Shown here piece after piece: positions 46,995-60,656 of a stretch of 64,000 bases of DNA. Made by a program: the position numbers and the translations under genes. The stretch covers positions 615,076 to 679,075 of the forward strand of contig JAJSPD010000025.1 of assembly GCA_021307315.1 (NCBI GenBank). Direction: 5' to 3'. The stretch's first letter is position 1. Every line of letters starts with the position of its first letter. The notes beneath the pieces are model-generated. The model was not told the origin of the DNA, made no database searches, and saw nothing but the letters and a program-made list of their open reading frames with translations. The stretch comes from Bisporella sp. PMI_857. Lineage: Eukaryota; Ascomycota; Leotiomycetes; Helotiales; Helotiaceae.

Positions 46995-49990
46995 TTACAT
47001 GATCGCGCACTCTCTGTCCGGCAAATCCTTCTGTCGTTTCTCTTTATATCCATGCGTATTTGCAGGCATCTTGCCTTTTGATTCCTTCTTCGGATCAGCA
47101 GGCTCCTCCTTGGAGTTGCGACCTTTCTTTGGTGCTCCTTCAAACCAACTCATTCGATTATCACCAGAGGATCCAGGTCTACTTGTTGGTCTACTCCGAC
47201 TACCAGCCCGGAACTTCGATGCTGCACGAGATAACCTCTGCGCTGTTGTTTCTTCCATGGGAGTTACCGGGGTTGACTTGACTTCAGGCACGGAGGCCCT
47301 ATTCTCTGGCTCACTGTCTATATATCCTGCGCTTCGACGATCATCAGGCATATTGAGACTCCTCCTAGGTTCAGCCTCGAATGATCGACGATCAAAATAG
47401 CCTTCATCGGGCTTTGGTTCCAGAGGGCTTGACCTGCAAGTCCATAAGTAATTGTCACTAAACCAAGAAAAAATCGGGCATTCTTACTCTTGTATCCTCA
47501 CATCTATCGTGGATATTTGTTCGTATGATGGTGGCTCATCGGCTAAATCCTGATATATCTGCTGTACTTGGTAGAAGAGGAGAAATGGCATCTCATCCTT
47601 CAGTGCCTGTTCCACATCGACTTGGCATACTCGAGGTGATGACAGATCGTCATGCCTGATCCACTGCTCAACAGGATAAACCGGTGGCAGACTGGAACTG
47701 CTGAGTCTCTTGTCAGATGTGGAATCGCCATCGGATGTTTTTTTAGTGCCCCTTATAAAGGAGACGTAATGCCCTTCCTCAGTCGAAATTCCACGGTGAC
47801 AGATGAACGATACTAGTGATAATTTGAACTTTTGCATGAGAGAAGGGCCATCAGAGACATCGTCGTCATCCGGAAAATGAGGAAGTCGGATATCGATCGG
47901 AATATCTATGGGAGTATTCTTCCGAGCAGGTTTCCCATTCTCCATCGTGTACCGTTTGAGCCGAATACACAGAGTTGGTGCGGTTCTCTTGAAGTACTCT
48001 GCAATCTCTCCACCACTTTCAAGACTCGTGTTCCGTGAATACCAAGCTGAATATCAGTCAGTACAATGCCCTTTGCATCCTCAAATATAAAATGGCCAGT
48101 AAATTAGTATCTTTCTCACTAGGCTTTGAGAGAGTTATGTAGTTATAGAGCATCTTTCAAATCTGTCTTGAAGAGGCTATATATACCAGACAACCAAGCA
48201 ACCGGCCAGTCTCAATATATATATTGAATATTTCGACGTGCCTTCATATTGCTTAACTATGAAATGGAACTAAAATTGGAGAACCCATACTGAAGTTACA
48301 TGTACTACATAAAGAGGCAAATAATTAGTACTTACGCATCAGACTGAAGAACTGCCAGGCAGATGTTGTAACCTCCTTCGATTCTTTTGCGGACCGACTT
48401 AAAATGGGTTTAGTATCTAGATCTGTCGAAGTTTCTCCTTCTCGCCCTTCATTTTGTTCTAGTTTGACCCGGGTTGCTATTAAGCTGTCGGTGCGATTCC
48501 TTCGGAATTTCTGGCTCATTGGCGTAGATGGAGTTAGAGGAGATATAGGAGTTCCCGGGTTAGAGTTGGTCAATTCTCTAGTCTCTATATGTAGAGCTTC
48601 TTCCTTCTCGCTCGATTTCGAACCATGTGATTGAACCGAAGACACCGTGTCCGAGCGCTTCAGATCCCTCTTCACCTGCACAGTATTGTTGAAGTAATTC
48701 TCAAGGCACTCTTCTAGTTTGATGACGCGACCGGGTTCTTCGTCTGGTACGGCAACGTCTAATAATCGTTCCTGCACTACCTTGTGATCATCCTTCGAGT
48801 CTTTTGTGCTGTCATAGTACAAGTCCATCCTCAGGTCAAGCAGCGGCAATTGTAGTTTGTCAGTCAAGAATATAAAAAACTCAGATGCATCCTGCTGCTT
48901 ATCTTGATCATTTGGCTCCCATCCACAAGCTGCAAGAGCATTTTGTAGTTTGCTCGTCTATGCATTGAATTAGCTCAGAGATAGTAAAAAATGACAACAA
49001 CATACTATGTCAATATTTATCAGATATCCGCTTCTCATCATGTTTACCCAGACTCGTATGAGCATTGACAAGTGGTTTTTCTTCTCGTCTTCTGAGTTCT
49101 TGTCTAAAACAATAATGGGTTCGAAACTTTCAAGGTTCGCAAACATTGCAAACAAAGTCGAATCCATATAACAACTGACGCCATTGCGATTCATTGCACC
49201 ACGCATTACTACCGAGGAGTCATAAGGTTTAACCATACCTTCTGCCGAGGTGTGGAACAAGGTAAGGAGAGCCTTGGCTGTATCTATGTCCTCAGAGGAT
49301 TGCTGGAGCGCATAGTCTAACTGTTCTTCCTTTGGAAAGATATTCTCAATGTTAAGTCGCTTTTTGAGCTTCTCCATCTACAAATCCTTAGCATGATCTA
49401 AGATGGATGAGTCCTAAGATACCTTGTCTCTATGGTCCTTCTCCAATTTTCTTTGCGGATCATTCTTAGCTTTGAAAATCTCGAAGAGGTTATCGATCGA
49501 CCTTTGAGCCTTTGCCTGTAAAATCTCAGTGACTGGATCTGGGAACTCTTCGGCTGTGGGAAAGCTCGTAAAATGGAGTCATGCAAATAACAAGCACTTT
49601 GAAATCTGCTAGATGATACGGTTATACAAGAAATAACTTCAGGTTTTGCCGAAATGAAGCTTAAATATACATTATTGGCAAGAAACTGGGGAGATTCTAC
49701 AGAAATAGGATCTTGAACAACAATCGCGATATTGAGCTGTAAACCTAAACAACTGATGAACTATAACTGTAAAAATGCGCCAAGAATTTGGTTTAAAACT
49801 CCACCCAAAGTATGGCGCGGTATTGAAATATCCTTAAAATAAAGATATTCGCTTGCAAACATAAATTAACACCAGGTACAACATCGCTCACTTGACGTAC
49901 CTTTTTGTCGGTTGACTTGTCCCTCGACTTCTGGCGCCGATGAGATGTAGTATTTCTTCGGCCAAGAAACATGTCTTTGATTTCCGACAT
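46995..49990 (-). CDS. ubiquitin-specific protease (CYLD-like Cys box) ending in a CaaX motif
   Basis: Exons 49990-49873, 49553-49423, 49377-49006, 48957-48336, 48046-47488 and 47433-46995 give 746 residues. The Cys box is MNRNGVSCYMDSTLFAMFA (Cys about residue 152), closer to the CYLD pattern NSCYLDSTLF than to the usual GNTCYxNS of USPs. QQDASEFFIFLTDKL is the family's next conserved block. The His box is EEGHYVSFIRG (His about residue 507), followed by WIRHDDL and MPFLLFYQ. A Ser-rich insert of about 150 residues splits the catalytic domain. The C-terminal 200 residues are charged and disordered and end DRECAIM, a good farnesylation/CaaX signal. The first exon was extended to a GTGTTA donor because a stronger donor (GTACGT at 49900) breaks the frame; an extra small exon in the 49554-49872 interval is possible. 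Intron 4 is 289 nt. Confidence 0.85.
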
Positions 49991-50440
49991 AGCTGGAAAC
50001 TCTAGACCGCTCAGCAAGCTACCCAAAATGCAAGCATACAAGTGTAAACATGGGGTTGAGGTGTTGTATGCAGATGTATCACGGTCTTGGCGGAGTTATT
50101 TATATTCGGCCGCCTCGTGCTGTCCAGGGTTCCTTCAAGGTAAGCGAGCAGTGCGACGATGTCTGAGCCACATGATCTTGAAAATGATGGTCAATTGAAG
50201 TCTTCAGTATTGTAGATGACTGTCTCCAAAAGTTGTAAAGACAGCAGAAGGTTCATTCTCCTGGGACATGAGGCGAAACTTGGTGGAAAATGTGTCCGTG
50301 GCGTAGCCTGGTGTTTGGCTGGCTGATAGGGAGTGGGGGACAAGACGCTGTAGTGCCAAGCTATTTTACGCCAAGAATTCTGCTCTTGGGATCAATTTGA
50401 ACATCACCGATATTTTTGTGTAGGCAACGCATAAAACGAC
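49991..50440. promoter_or_regulatory. divergent promoter between the deubiquitinase and mrpl7
   Basis: 450 bases between two genes starting in opposite directions; no TATA box or repeat stands out. Confidence 0.5.
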
Positions 50441-51648
50441 ATGGCCTTAAGAGAGCTGTCTACGTCGTTCTTTCGACTTACCAGCAGGGGCAATCGAGCG
50501 GCGGCATCAATTGCAGGGCATAGCAGCCGCAGATACGTTTCCAGCCACGCTGCATCACTAGCACCTTCGACTGAAGCTCCTACAACAGTTGATGCTACAT
50601 TTGATCCAGATTTGCAAGACCTCGAAGCTGTATCATCTTTCTCAGCACCCTTAGATGTCTCGTCAGAGCTTATCAAGAGTTATGATCCAGTGAGAAGAGC
50701 ACAAGGGAGAAGAAGACAGCTTCCAGCCAGTCGGTGAGATGATGATTGAATATATCTGCTTTCAAAACATTCTAATATATATTGCAGATACCAATTCCGA
50801 CCTCCAAGGTACTACAGAGGGCCGCTCCATCCCCATCAACCTCCTCCAGCATCCGATCCATCATCCCGAGAATTTGTCCCCGGTCCCTTCTCCCGAACCC
50901 GCCTCGAACAAACCTACCAAGGCATGATCGCGCCAGACCTGATGACCATGACCTACGTCCACACACCCCCAGGCACCGTAAAATCCCCCAAGCAAGATCG
51001 ACTTCGAACCTGGGATGACTCATCCCCATATCACAAAGGCAGGCCGAAGCGAGGACCGCGAGGACCGGGTGAGGTGCTGCGTGTGCAGGAAAAGGAGATC
51101 AACTGGCGCAATATCCCCAAGATTGAGCGAGTGACTGTACATTCTATGGTCAAGGGCGCCACGGACGATTCCTCATATCTACACGTTGCTGGAATCATGC
51201 TGCAGGCCATCACTGGGGTCCGTCCTGTGGTTCATAGAGCAAGACACAGTGTCTCGCAGTTCGGGATTCGAGCCACCATGCCCATTGCTCTGACCTGCAC
51301 CTTACGCAACGATCAAGCAAATGAATTCCTGGATAAGTGTATCAATCTTGTTCTCCCCAAGATCAAGGATTGGCCTGGAGTGAAAGGCACCACAGGTGAT
51401 AGTGCTGGAAACCTAGGTTTCGGATTTGATAGAGAAGGAGCCATTCTTTTCCCTGAGGTCGAAGTGAATTATGATGTATGTCACCTCCTTAGTTATGTAT
51501 GGGCCATTACTAAAACTCGCAGATGTACCCACCACGAATGATTCCTGGATTTCATGTTACCATTCATACGAGCGCAACGTCGGATCGACATGCGAGACTT
51601 CTGCTAAGTGCTTTGGGCATCCCGTTCTATGGAAAATTGGTGAATTAG
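50441..51648 (+). CDS. mrpl7: mitochondrial large-subunit ribosomal protein uL5m
   Basis: Exons 50441-50733, 50788-51475 and 51523-51648 give 368 residues. The N-terminus is an Arg/Ser-rich mitochondrial presequence (MALRELSTSFFRLTSRGNRAA). The L5 core is clear: MLQAITGVRPVVHRARHSVSQFGIR (the conserved TGQxP/R-like loop binding 5S-type contacts in bacteria), PIALTCTLR, FLDKCINLVLPKIKDW, and after the second intron MYPPRMIPGFHVTIHTSATSD. The protein is longer than bacterial L5 because of a fungal N-terminal extension rich in Arg and Pro. It shares a short divergent promoter with the deubiquitinase and converges with actin. Confidence 0.93.
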
Positions 51649-52271
51649 GAGATCTTGATATAAAAGATATATCCATGTAGATTATTTGTACCTTATTGTA
51701 CCTGTAATACAAAGCTGGCTGGAAGCGATACGCGCACTGTATTATCTAACGTTCCGTACGCAGCCTGGCTGGCTAAATCTTACGTGCCTGTCATTAACTA
51801 GCAGTTATGCACCGACTTACACTTAGGTCAGATTTCACCCATACGCCACACCTTAGAAACTTTCATTTGGTAGATGGCCTATTCATTCATTCTCTAGAAA
51901 AACGTTCTCGCGCTAGGATGAAAAGGTAACCTCGAAGAAGATGATGGAACAACAATGAAGAAAAGCTTCGCATGATTGATAGACCACAATATTGACTAAC
52001 TGCCTCCAGCAAAACAGCGAGCTAAGAACTAGCCAGTATCCGTTCTCTAAAAAGAGACCACCCTAATCGCCCTATCGCTACCAGAACTTTTCGGAATGTA
52101 AACACGTCTAGAGATAGCAAAACAGCGTCAATGGATGCTTTGCCCGCGCCTTTGTCTTGATCATATTCGTAAAGTTCATGATGTACGCAGAAATCGTTTT
52201 TGAGCAACTGTAAAATATATCAGAATTGTGCTGACGAATGAGCTTCTCAAAATCTTACTATGTAACGTACC
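51649..52271. other. intergenic 3' regions of mrpl7 and actin
   Basis: About 620 bases between convergent genes; no gene or element seen. Confidence 0.6.
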
Positions 52272-53862
<1,591 letters not shown>

Positions 53863-55280
53863 GGCTGCGAATTACGTTTATTAAATTGAGATGTTTCTGT
53901 GTGGGGAGACGGCGGTGTAGGCTTCTCTTGATGTGAAGATCGTGAGAAGCGGAATGGTTATGGTATTGAACACGATATAAAAAAGACGTGGTCAAAAGAG
54001 ACTGATGTTGCAAATCTGTAGGAAAGAGAAGTCGTCGTGGCAGGGTCGAGTTGAGAAGTAAGTGCTCGCTCTGTGTGGGGACGATACCTTTCGGGCGAGA
54101 ACTGGTGCTGCTTTTGGCAACCCAGATGTGCCAAGGAGGATTTTGGACACCAACAAATAAGGGTAGGAAGATGGCAAACAGAAGACCTAAAAACAAGGTA
54201 TACGAAAATCTAGCAGATACAGAAACATTTAGAAGGAAAGATGGGCTTCTCCTCTCATCACTCACTCTATGCAGCTTCTAAATGTTCTTCATTTATTATT
54301 AATTAACTAGCCTTAACGAACATGGCGTTGGATAGAACGACTCAACAAGTATTTACTTCCTTTACATAGTAAAAGAGTATGCAGTAGGGGCACAGAAGTC
54401 ACACCGCATTTCACTCTAGTCCGTCCAAGCTCCCTCTATACACCTATCTCTCCGAAGCCTAAGTTGACATAAACGAAATATTGTCTGCTACTATAATTTT
54501 CTTAACTTTGAAGAACAAGGCCCCAAAATCTGACCTTGGACTGCTTATCTTGCCGCCGCACTCCTTTATACGCGCGTCAGAAGCAATTGCAGCGTCAACT
54601 CCGTGCATAGCCACACATATTTTTTGCACCGTCATCCGCCACCACTTTTTTTTTGTTGCTGAGAATACCTAGGTACCAGCGCGGCGCCTTGCCTTCTGAT
54701 GAGATATGCCAAGCAGGCCCTCAAGATTGGTGTCTAATTCTCGTGAATAGAGCGGCATGTTAAACCTAGAAACAACACTGGCTTCGAGTATAGACTCAAA
54801 GGCAGCGAGTACTGCCTGAAAGATTACCTATTGATAGGCTCCCATTAGTTTATCCCATTCCTAGAGGATGCTGAGGATAGTCCGGCAAGAGAATTGTTTC
54901 CCAGCCACCCTGCCGCTCGAATCCCAGCAGCGTCGGGGCACTGTACGTTACCCCTAATGAGGGGCAGTCATGGTGGGGTAATGCACTCCTACTTCGAACC
55001 TGGCACCGGTCGCATTCAAAGCCTTTGAACTCGCACTCGTCAATAGAAAGGTATGATCAAGTCCACGGGGGAAGGCATCTTGAAGGATTCTCATGCCTTC
55101 GGCGTCTGCTGTATAAGTTTCTACAATCGTGTGGATATCCTAGTATGGTACGCTACCTTATACATCGACACCAAATAAAACAATTCTTCAAATCTTGAAT
55201 TTAACTTGATGGAACATTGGATATGATCCTTATGCTAATACTCCTAACGCCGTTACAATGCTATACCATATCCCGAATGC
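53863..55280. other. actin promoter and intergenic region
   Basis: About 1.4 kb. The part next to actin (53863-54270) is purine-rich on the plus strand, that is pyrimidine-rich in the sense of actin transcription, as expected of a strong fungal promoter and leader. A T run lies at 54645. The remainder up to fes1 shows no gene. Confidence 0.55.
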
Positions 55281-55916
55281 CTATTGCGCAGCCTCTTCCC
55301 TCAACCCTTCTATGAGTACATCACAGGCATCCATATCAGCAGCATCTACCTTTTCCTGCTGCCTTCCCAGCTTCGCAAGCTCACCCGTCAACTGATCCAT
55401 CGCGGGTTGGTAATTCCTACACGCACTGCTCAATGCATAAACTGCCTTCCTCCTGACCAACTTGTCTTCTCCCTCCCTTGTTGCCAGAGTCACCAATGTC
55501 CGAATTCCGCCCAATGCCAGCAGACTCTCCTGGCTCTTCTCGTTGTTCTGTACTGCAGTACCTACACACCACGCTGCCATCTTCCTGATCTCGCCCTCCT
55601 TATCCTCCAAGCAGCCTAATAATGGTGTCCACAGGTTCAATGGTCCCAAGTTATTTGCATTGTCTAGATTTTCAATGAGTTGTTCAAAGTTGTCGAAGGC
55701 AATGAGCTTGTCGTCGAGGCTGATTTCGGAGTCGGTGGATACAACGGCTTGCATAGAGGAAATCATAAGGTCGGCGTCGCTGGGACCACCCATGAGGGCT
55801 GCTAAGGCTGCAGGATCGAGGCCCCGGGTTGTAGGAGTTGCAGAATCTGGGTCTCCAGTCGAAGCTGCAGAGTTTTCGACGCTCCATTTGAGCAGACTAT
55901 TGAGTCCTGGATCCAT
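55281..55916 (-). CDS. fes1: Hsp70 nucleotide exchange factor Fes1
   Basis: Cytosolic armadillo-type exchange factor that releases ADP from Hsp70 and directs misfolded proteins to degradation. Single exon, 211 residues, the normal length. Start MDPGLNSLLKWSVENS is the family's conserved N-terminus; it is followed by the PAALAALMGGPSDADLM linker, the core repeats (LIENLDNANNLGPLNLWTPL, EGEIRKMAAWCVGTAVQNN, SQESLLALGGIRTLVTLATR, LVRRKAVYALSSACRNYQPAM) and an acidic tail. It is one of the few intron-free genes in the window. Confidence 0.96.
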   Translation of the reverse strand: MDPGLNSLLKWSVENSAASTGDPDSATPTTRGLDPAALAALMGGPSDADLMISSMQAVVSTDSEISLDDKLIAFDNFEQLIENLDNANNLGPLNLWTPLLGCLEDKEGEIRKMAAWCVGTAVQNNEKSQESLLALGGIRTLVTLATREGEDKLVRRKAVYALSSACRNYQPAMDQLTGELAKLGRQQEKVDAADMDACDVLIEGLREEAAQ

Positions 55917-56577
55917 TCTAGATGACTAAATTCTTGATCGAGGTAGAGTTTATAGAAACAGGTTTCTCTGCGCCACAACGATTGTAAATTCTAAGAGAAA
56001 TTTGTGGCTTCGTAACTATTTAGGACGAATATATGTAGAATGTAGAATTGTTCGTAAATCCTGCGAATCTTTTGTAGGAACGTGTGGATTACAATTCTAG
56101 CCAATATGTTTCTCACTGTCGAGATTTCTTTCTCCATCATTCTGGAGCCTTCTGGTAAAAAAAGATATAAAAGTGGGACAAGGCTGGGCATCACCAGCAC
56201 AAGGCTGAGCCGACACCTATGTAACACAATATTTGGGTTGTCTAAGTTCAAGGTAGACATTCAAGGGATCCTCAAAGGAAAGCCTTCACGGCTTGGGTTC
56301 ATTAGATGCATGCTACTCCTGGCCTTAGTCTATATTTTCATAGATCTGTAGCCACAAGATAGATTCTACATGTCGATGCGGAATATGAGATATGCATAGC
56401 TTGTCCAACGGCATAATAGAACCTGCGAACTTCATGAACAACCCAGGAGATAGCCACCAGCTTGCTGCTGAATTAAATACTAAGTATTACGTATACTACA
56501 TACAGCTTAAAGCCAAGGCGGATTTACCACTGACAGACCTGATACGTTATAACGAGTACTCACGATCAGGATCAAAG
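55917..56577. other. intergenic region, fes1 promoter
   Basis: About 660 bases between two minus-strand genes; no further gene seen. Confidence 0.55.
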
Positions 56578-58715
56578 TCATGGTTTGACACTATCGATCC
56601 AATCTCCGGTTAGATCAGTGAAAAAGCTTGCTCCCTTCAAAGTTGTTGGACTACCAGCAGTAGTAACATTGCACCTCGAGATCAGGTCCCCCGCACTCTT
56701 CAACTTTTCTCCTACGAGCTTGACATATGAATCAAGTAGACAAGACTTTCCTGGTCCGTCCTTGCAAGATGGTACTGGATAAACAGCATCGTTCAAGGTA
56801 ATTCGAATGAAAGTCTGGTTTCCTTGAGACGTTGTTGATGTTGATTGCGGAAGGACTGCCGGGCGTGTGACTGCCGCTCCTTTTTTTACAATACAATTAA
56901 GTCGTTCAAAGGCCACAGTACCTCTCATACTGACGAAGTGGCTACTGATATACTTCCTGCTTCGTAAAATCTGAATATCATAGGTATTTGTCAGTTCTCT
57001 CTTACGGTATGTATAGCTTTACGTCATGGAGAAGGAAGTGGAGATAGAGCGTTGATATGCCTTAACGCACTCACCTTATCCGCACTCAGTGGCTTCTCAT
57101 TATCAAATACTCCAGTAGCGGCAGTTAGCTCAGTAAGCTGGCCGTCGTTCAAGAAAGCCGTGATAATGCTTGGTACATCGAATGCACTTCCATTTTTTGC
57201 AATTCCTTCAGCTCCCGGTCCTTTGGCAAGCAAAGCAACTAAACTATTTAGGAAAGGAAGCATCATCTTTGAAGGGAGGTCAGTTCCAGGTCCCACACCA
57301 TAATAATATCGTAGATCTTGACGATATTGGTACTGTTCGAGTTCTGAATCTGTGAAGGTGGAACAAAACGGCGACAGTCTCCCCGTTATCTGCGATTCAT
57401 ATCCACACAGATAAGGGAAAATGCTAACATCCGAAGTTGTGAGCGTCAAGTTTCCAGTGATCAGTCTATTTAAACGGGCCGTGATTGATGGGAGGTAGGA
57501 AGCATCCCATGTTGTCACTAGCTCTGTAGTCAGCAATATTTCTAACATCACACTTGTCTAAGACGAACCCGCGTCTCCACCATTCTCATCTTTGAAGTTC
57601 GGGCAGAGATCACTTGGGGCCAAGGAATCAAAGAGTGCCTTGGGAGATCCCTTCGCATTAATAGTGAAAATTTTTCCAAGTGTATCAGCGTTATTACCAA
57701 GGAATCCTCGAACAAAGTTTTGTGCAGTTTGAATGACTCGAGGATAATAGTTTGACCAACTTATGACTAGATACACCAAAAGTCAGCTTGCACACATCTC
57801 TTGAGAATAATCGAGCAGCAATATTTATTCAGTTTGAGTGGGGCTAATTCTCAGTGGCTAGAATAATTACCTACAGGGTGTTCCGTCTGCGTACTAATAA
57901 GCGTTTGAGTTAGCCAAAGTGTGCCCCAGGAAAGGAATGACGAAGACATGTATGACTTCCAGAAACCCAAGGTTCCTATGGGTCATCAAAATGTCTCTAC
58001 GACTAAGGCTGAGACTAAAGCTTTCTGCATTGTCAATTAGCGTACCAGGTCTGGATACCTGTATTTTAGGTAAGTTAGATCCATTCACAAAATTTACGGA
58101 CAGTTACCTCGTTCTCAGCGCGTAACCCATATCATAAGCCTCCTTCCAGCCTAGAGATGATGTGTACTTAGATTGATGCTATGCAGATTACCATATCGTT
58201 GTCCCTACCGGTGGGGCTCTCTTGAGCAATCTGCATCGATGGATTGGTGAGAACGGGCCTCCAAGAGTGAAGAAAAGCTAGATTCCCTATGGCTTTGAAG
58301 TTCCCCGATGCTTGGATCTAAATGATGTCAATTCTCATAGCAAACATGAACCGGGTAACACTTTTCACCTTATTGTATAAGGCAACCCATTCATTGTAAG
58401 CACCAGAGTCTGGATAGCGGCTACCATGCCTGGACACGTAGGCGACTTGCTCGACAGTACAATACTCTGGCACTGTATAGTCTATACCGTTTACGTTGGG
58501 CCCTGATAGCATGAGCAAGTAGAGAAATTTTAAAGAGTTAGAATCATAATACCACTATAATATGGGCTATTTGCTCCAAGAAATGTCAATGGGTTTGCGG
58601 CCGAGTTACTCGCGGGGAAGTTGATATCTTGGGCTGGACTCAGATATTGAGCAGAAGCAAAGCCCGTGCACATTAAAGTCGCGCTTGCGATTGCGAAGCC
58701 ATAGAGAAGAGCCAT
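56578..58715 (-). CDS. secreted histidine acid phosphatase (branch 2; phytase/MINPP-like)
   Basis: Nine exons: 58715-58553, 58502-58369, 58317-58209, 58150-58108, 58058-58046, 57893-57871, 57759-57569, 57523-57075, 56970-56578; 1518 nt, 505 residues. Signal peptide MALLYGFAIASATLMCTGFASA. Catalytic motif VSRHGSRYP with His80 as nucleophile. The WSNYYPRVIQTAQNFVRGF block matches the family's second conserved region. Where histidine acid phosphatases carry an HD proton-donor pair, this protein has AFLNDGQL (Asn351-Asp352). Several Cys residues and N-glycosylation sites suit a secreted enzyme. Exons 5 and 6 are only 13 and 23 nt; they were needed to join YPDL to YADGTPC and WSNYY in frame. The substrate is unknown; phosphate scavenging from phytate or other esters is the family role. 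Confidence 0.87.
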
Positions 58716-59169
58716 TACTTGAAAATTCAGGAAAAAGGACCAAGCTGAGGATGGCAGAATTCAATTGTGGACGTAAATCCAGACTATATATCTCGTCATG
58801 TTTGCTAGAACCAAGTTTTGATCTTCAAGGTCTTCCAATATTTCTCCGTCGGACAAGTCTATAAGTGGATAGACACGTGTGGTGATGTTCAACTTCCGAT
58901 TTGAAGGTCGGAGATGAGCCTCGCTAGACTAATGTTCCCCTGAAGCTTTCCCCATCCCACTCTTTGTTACTTATTTGGTAATTCTAAATTGACACATGCA
59001 CATGTGTTCATACATGTCCCACCACAATGTACGAATATCTTAACAGAGACAAGGTAGGTGAATTGTTTGGTAATTGCTGCACGTTTGGCCACTCGCTATT
59101 ACAGCTATAAGTCAGCCAGTGTCTATCAAGCAGATAAGACATGTTGGGAAAATAGTTGATTATCAAGGG
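58716..59169. other. intergenic region, promoter of the histidine phosphatase
   Basis: About 450 bases between two minus-strand genes. No TATA box or repeat stands out. Confidence 0.5.
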
Positions 59170-60059
59170 CTATTTTAGAGGATGTCCAGAATGTGGCATG
59201 CCTCTCATTTGCATAGTTGTGGAGAGAATACTTACGCGTGTCACTCCCCGTCTGCAAATACAAATTATAATATCCAGTGGTGGCAGAGTTGCATACTAGG
59301 AAGTTAAGTTCTGCTTTATGTTAGAAAATTTCAGCTTTTTCACCTCTAGTATTATTTACTTACGTCTTCCGTATTTGCTTCCATTAGAGGTGATAATCGT
59401 GTCACCCTCCAATGCCCACGGAGTGCTTGTAGCAGTAGAATCGAATGAGAGAGGGAGATAAGATTTGGTGTTTGTTCCTATATTCAAGTACAATGAAGAA
59501 TTTTGGCTCTTGATTGTAGACCCAATCAGGAAATATTCGCCTGTAGCTTCCGGCCCCATAACGGGCTAGATTGAGTGTCAGTGAAGCACTAGACGATTGG
59601 ATGTAGCAAAAGAGAAGTTGTCGCTGATGAATTCAATTGTTTGCTAGTCTGACAATTTCTAGGTCATCGGAACTTGTATAGATGGCTTCTGTCAAGTAAT
59701 CCTTATGTGGAAACTTTATCATAGACATAATAACGGCATTCTCTTCTAGACTGCACTCACAGTTGACTTGTTCGACGGGAGGCCCTGGAGATACAAGTGA
59801 TAAATTGGTGACTGAACACCTCGAACTACAGCAATAAGAGTCAGCAACAAAAGCTGGAGGGGAGTGGAAGCACTCTGCTTCAGCCTATTGTTCGGACCTT
59901 GCTCTCAGATCCGATATTTTCTCATGCTTCGATTTTTAAATGCACAGACAGGATCTTCTCACTCTGATATGGCTTGGTTTGTCGTGACTCAAGAGCTTCA
60001 TTTGGGAACGGTGAACCCATAGCTATATGGCTAAGAGCCAGAAAAAATAGCAGAAGCAT
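59170..60059 (-). CDS. small secreted protein of unknown function
   Basis: Exons 60059-59963, 59819-59761, 59565-59364, 59295-59236 and 59201-59170 give 149 residues in frame. Signal peptide MLLLFFLALSHIAMGSPFP, then a likely propeptide with a basic site, then a beta-rich region with three similar YxLYL strands (SPIYHLYLQ, QNSSLYLNIG, GYYNLYLQTG) suggesting a repeated beta fold. N-glycosylation sites (NKS, NSS) are present. The pattern resembles a common class of fungal secreted proteins of unknown role. The last exon (ten codons) is weakly supported. An effector or surface role is possible but unproven. Confidence 0.6.
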
Positions 60060-60286
60060 ACTGAACAACGTTTCGATTAGTTTGGAACTCTTAATTGGAA
60101 CCAAACAAGACTGGAGAGAAGGGTAGCTTGGCCTGTACTTCAGAGAATGTCGAAAACAAGACCACAGGAACACTTCCAGGAGACCTCCCAGTTCATAACA
60201 AAAATTGATGATTTGGAATAAGGCTGAATTACTTAGCCTCTAGTCCGTGTTTCATCGAGAATGATAAAAGCTACCACATGATATAT

Positions 60287-60643
60287 TTATCCGGAGCCGT
60301 GAAATGAATATATTTTTCCGTCATAACTCAGATGATCATTCATCGTAGTTCTAGTCCAAGTGTTCAAGCACGAGTGTCTATAGTAAGTTTCATTCCCAAG
60401 AAAACCTTGCGCAATGGAGCCAAGCAGCCTGTTTGAATCTGTGCTTAGTTCTTCCATGAGTGATCTTAAATCATCCCTTCCAATGTAAGGCAACCGGGCT
60501 ATGTTGCTCCAACATAGGTTGTGATAACTAAACAGGTGAGCGGAGTTACATATTTCCTCGCAATGATATTACTAAAGGACTGACAAAAGAGAACCAGTGG
60601 AACTCTTGGAAAGTTCAGTCCCATACCACTGCAGCGCTTCGCA
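60287..60643 (-). pseudogene. two protein-like exons of an unrecognised or relic gene
   Basis: Minus-strand frame 60643 to about 60580 (CEALQWYGTELSKSST...) joins over a 45-nt GTAATA...TTTAG intron to a frame reading YHNLCWSNIARLPYIGRDDL and on to a stop at 60287. Composition looks protein-like, but no start exon was found upstream and no family is recognised. It lies at the border of the RIP-like DNA, so a gene remnant is likely; an intact gene with unseen 5' exons is the alternative. Confidence 0.35.
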
Positions 60644-60656
60644 CTAAGAAGGTAGA

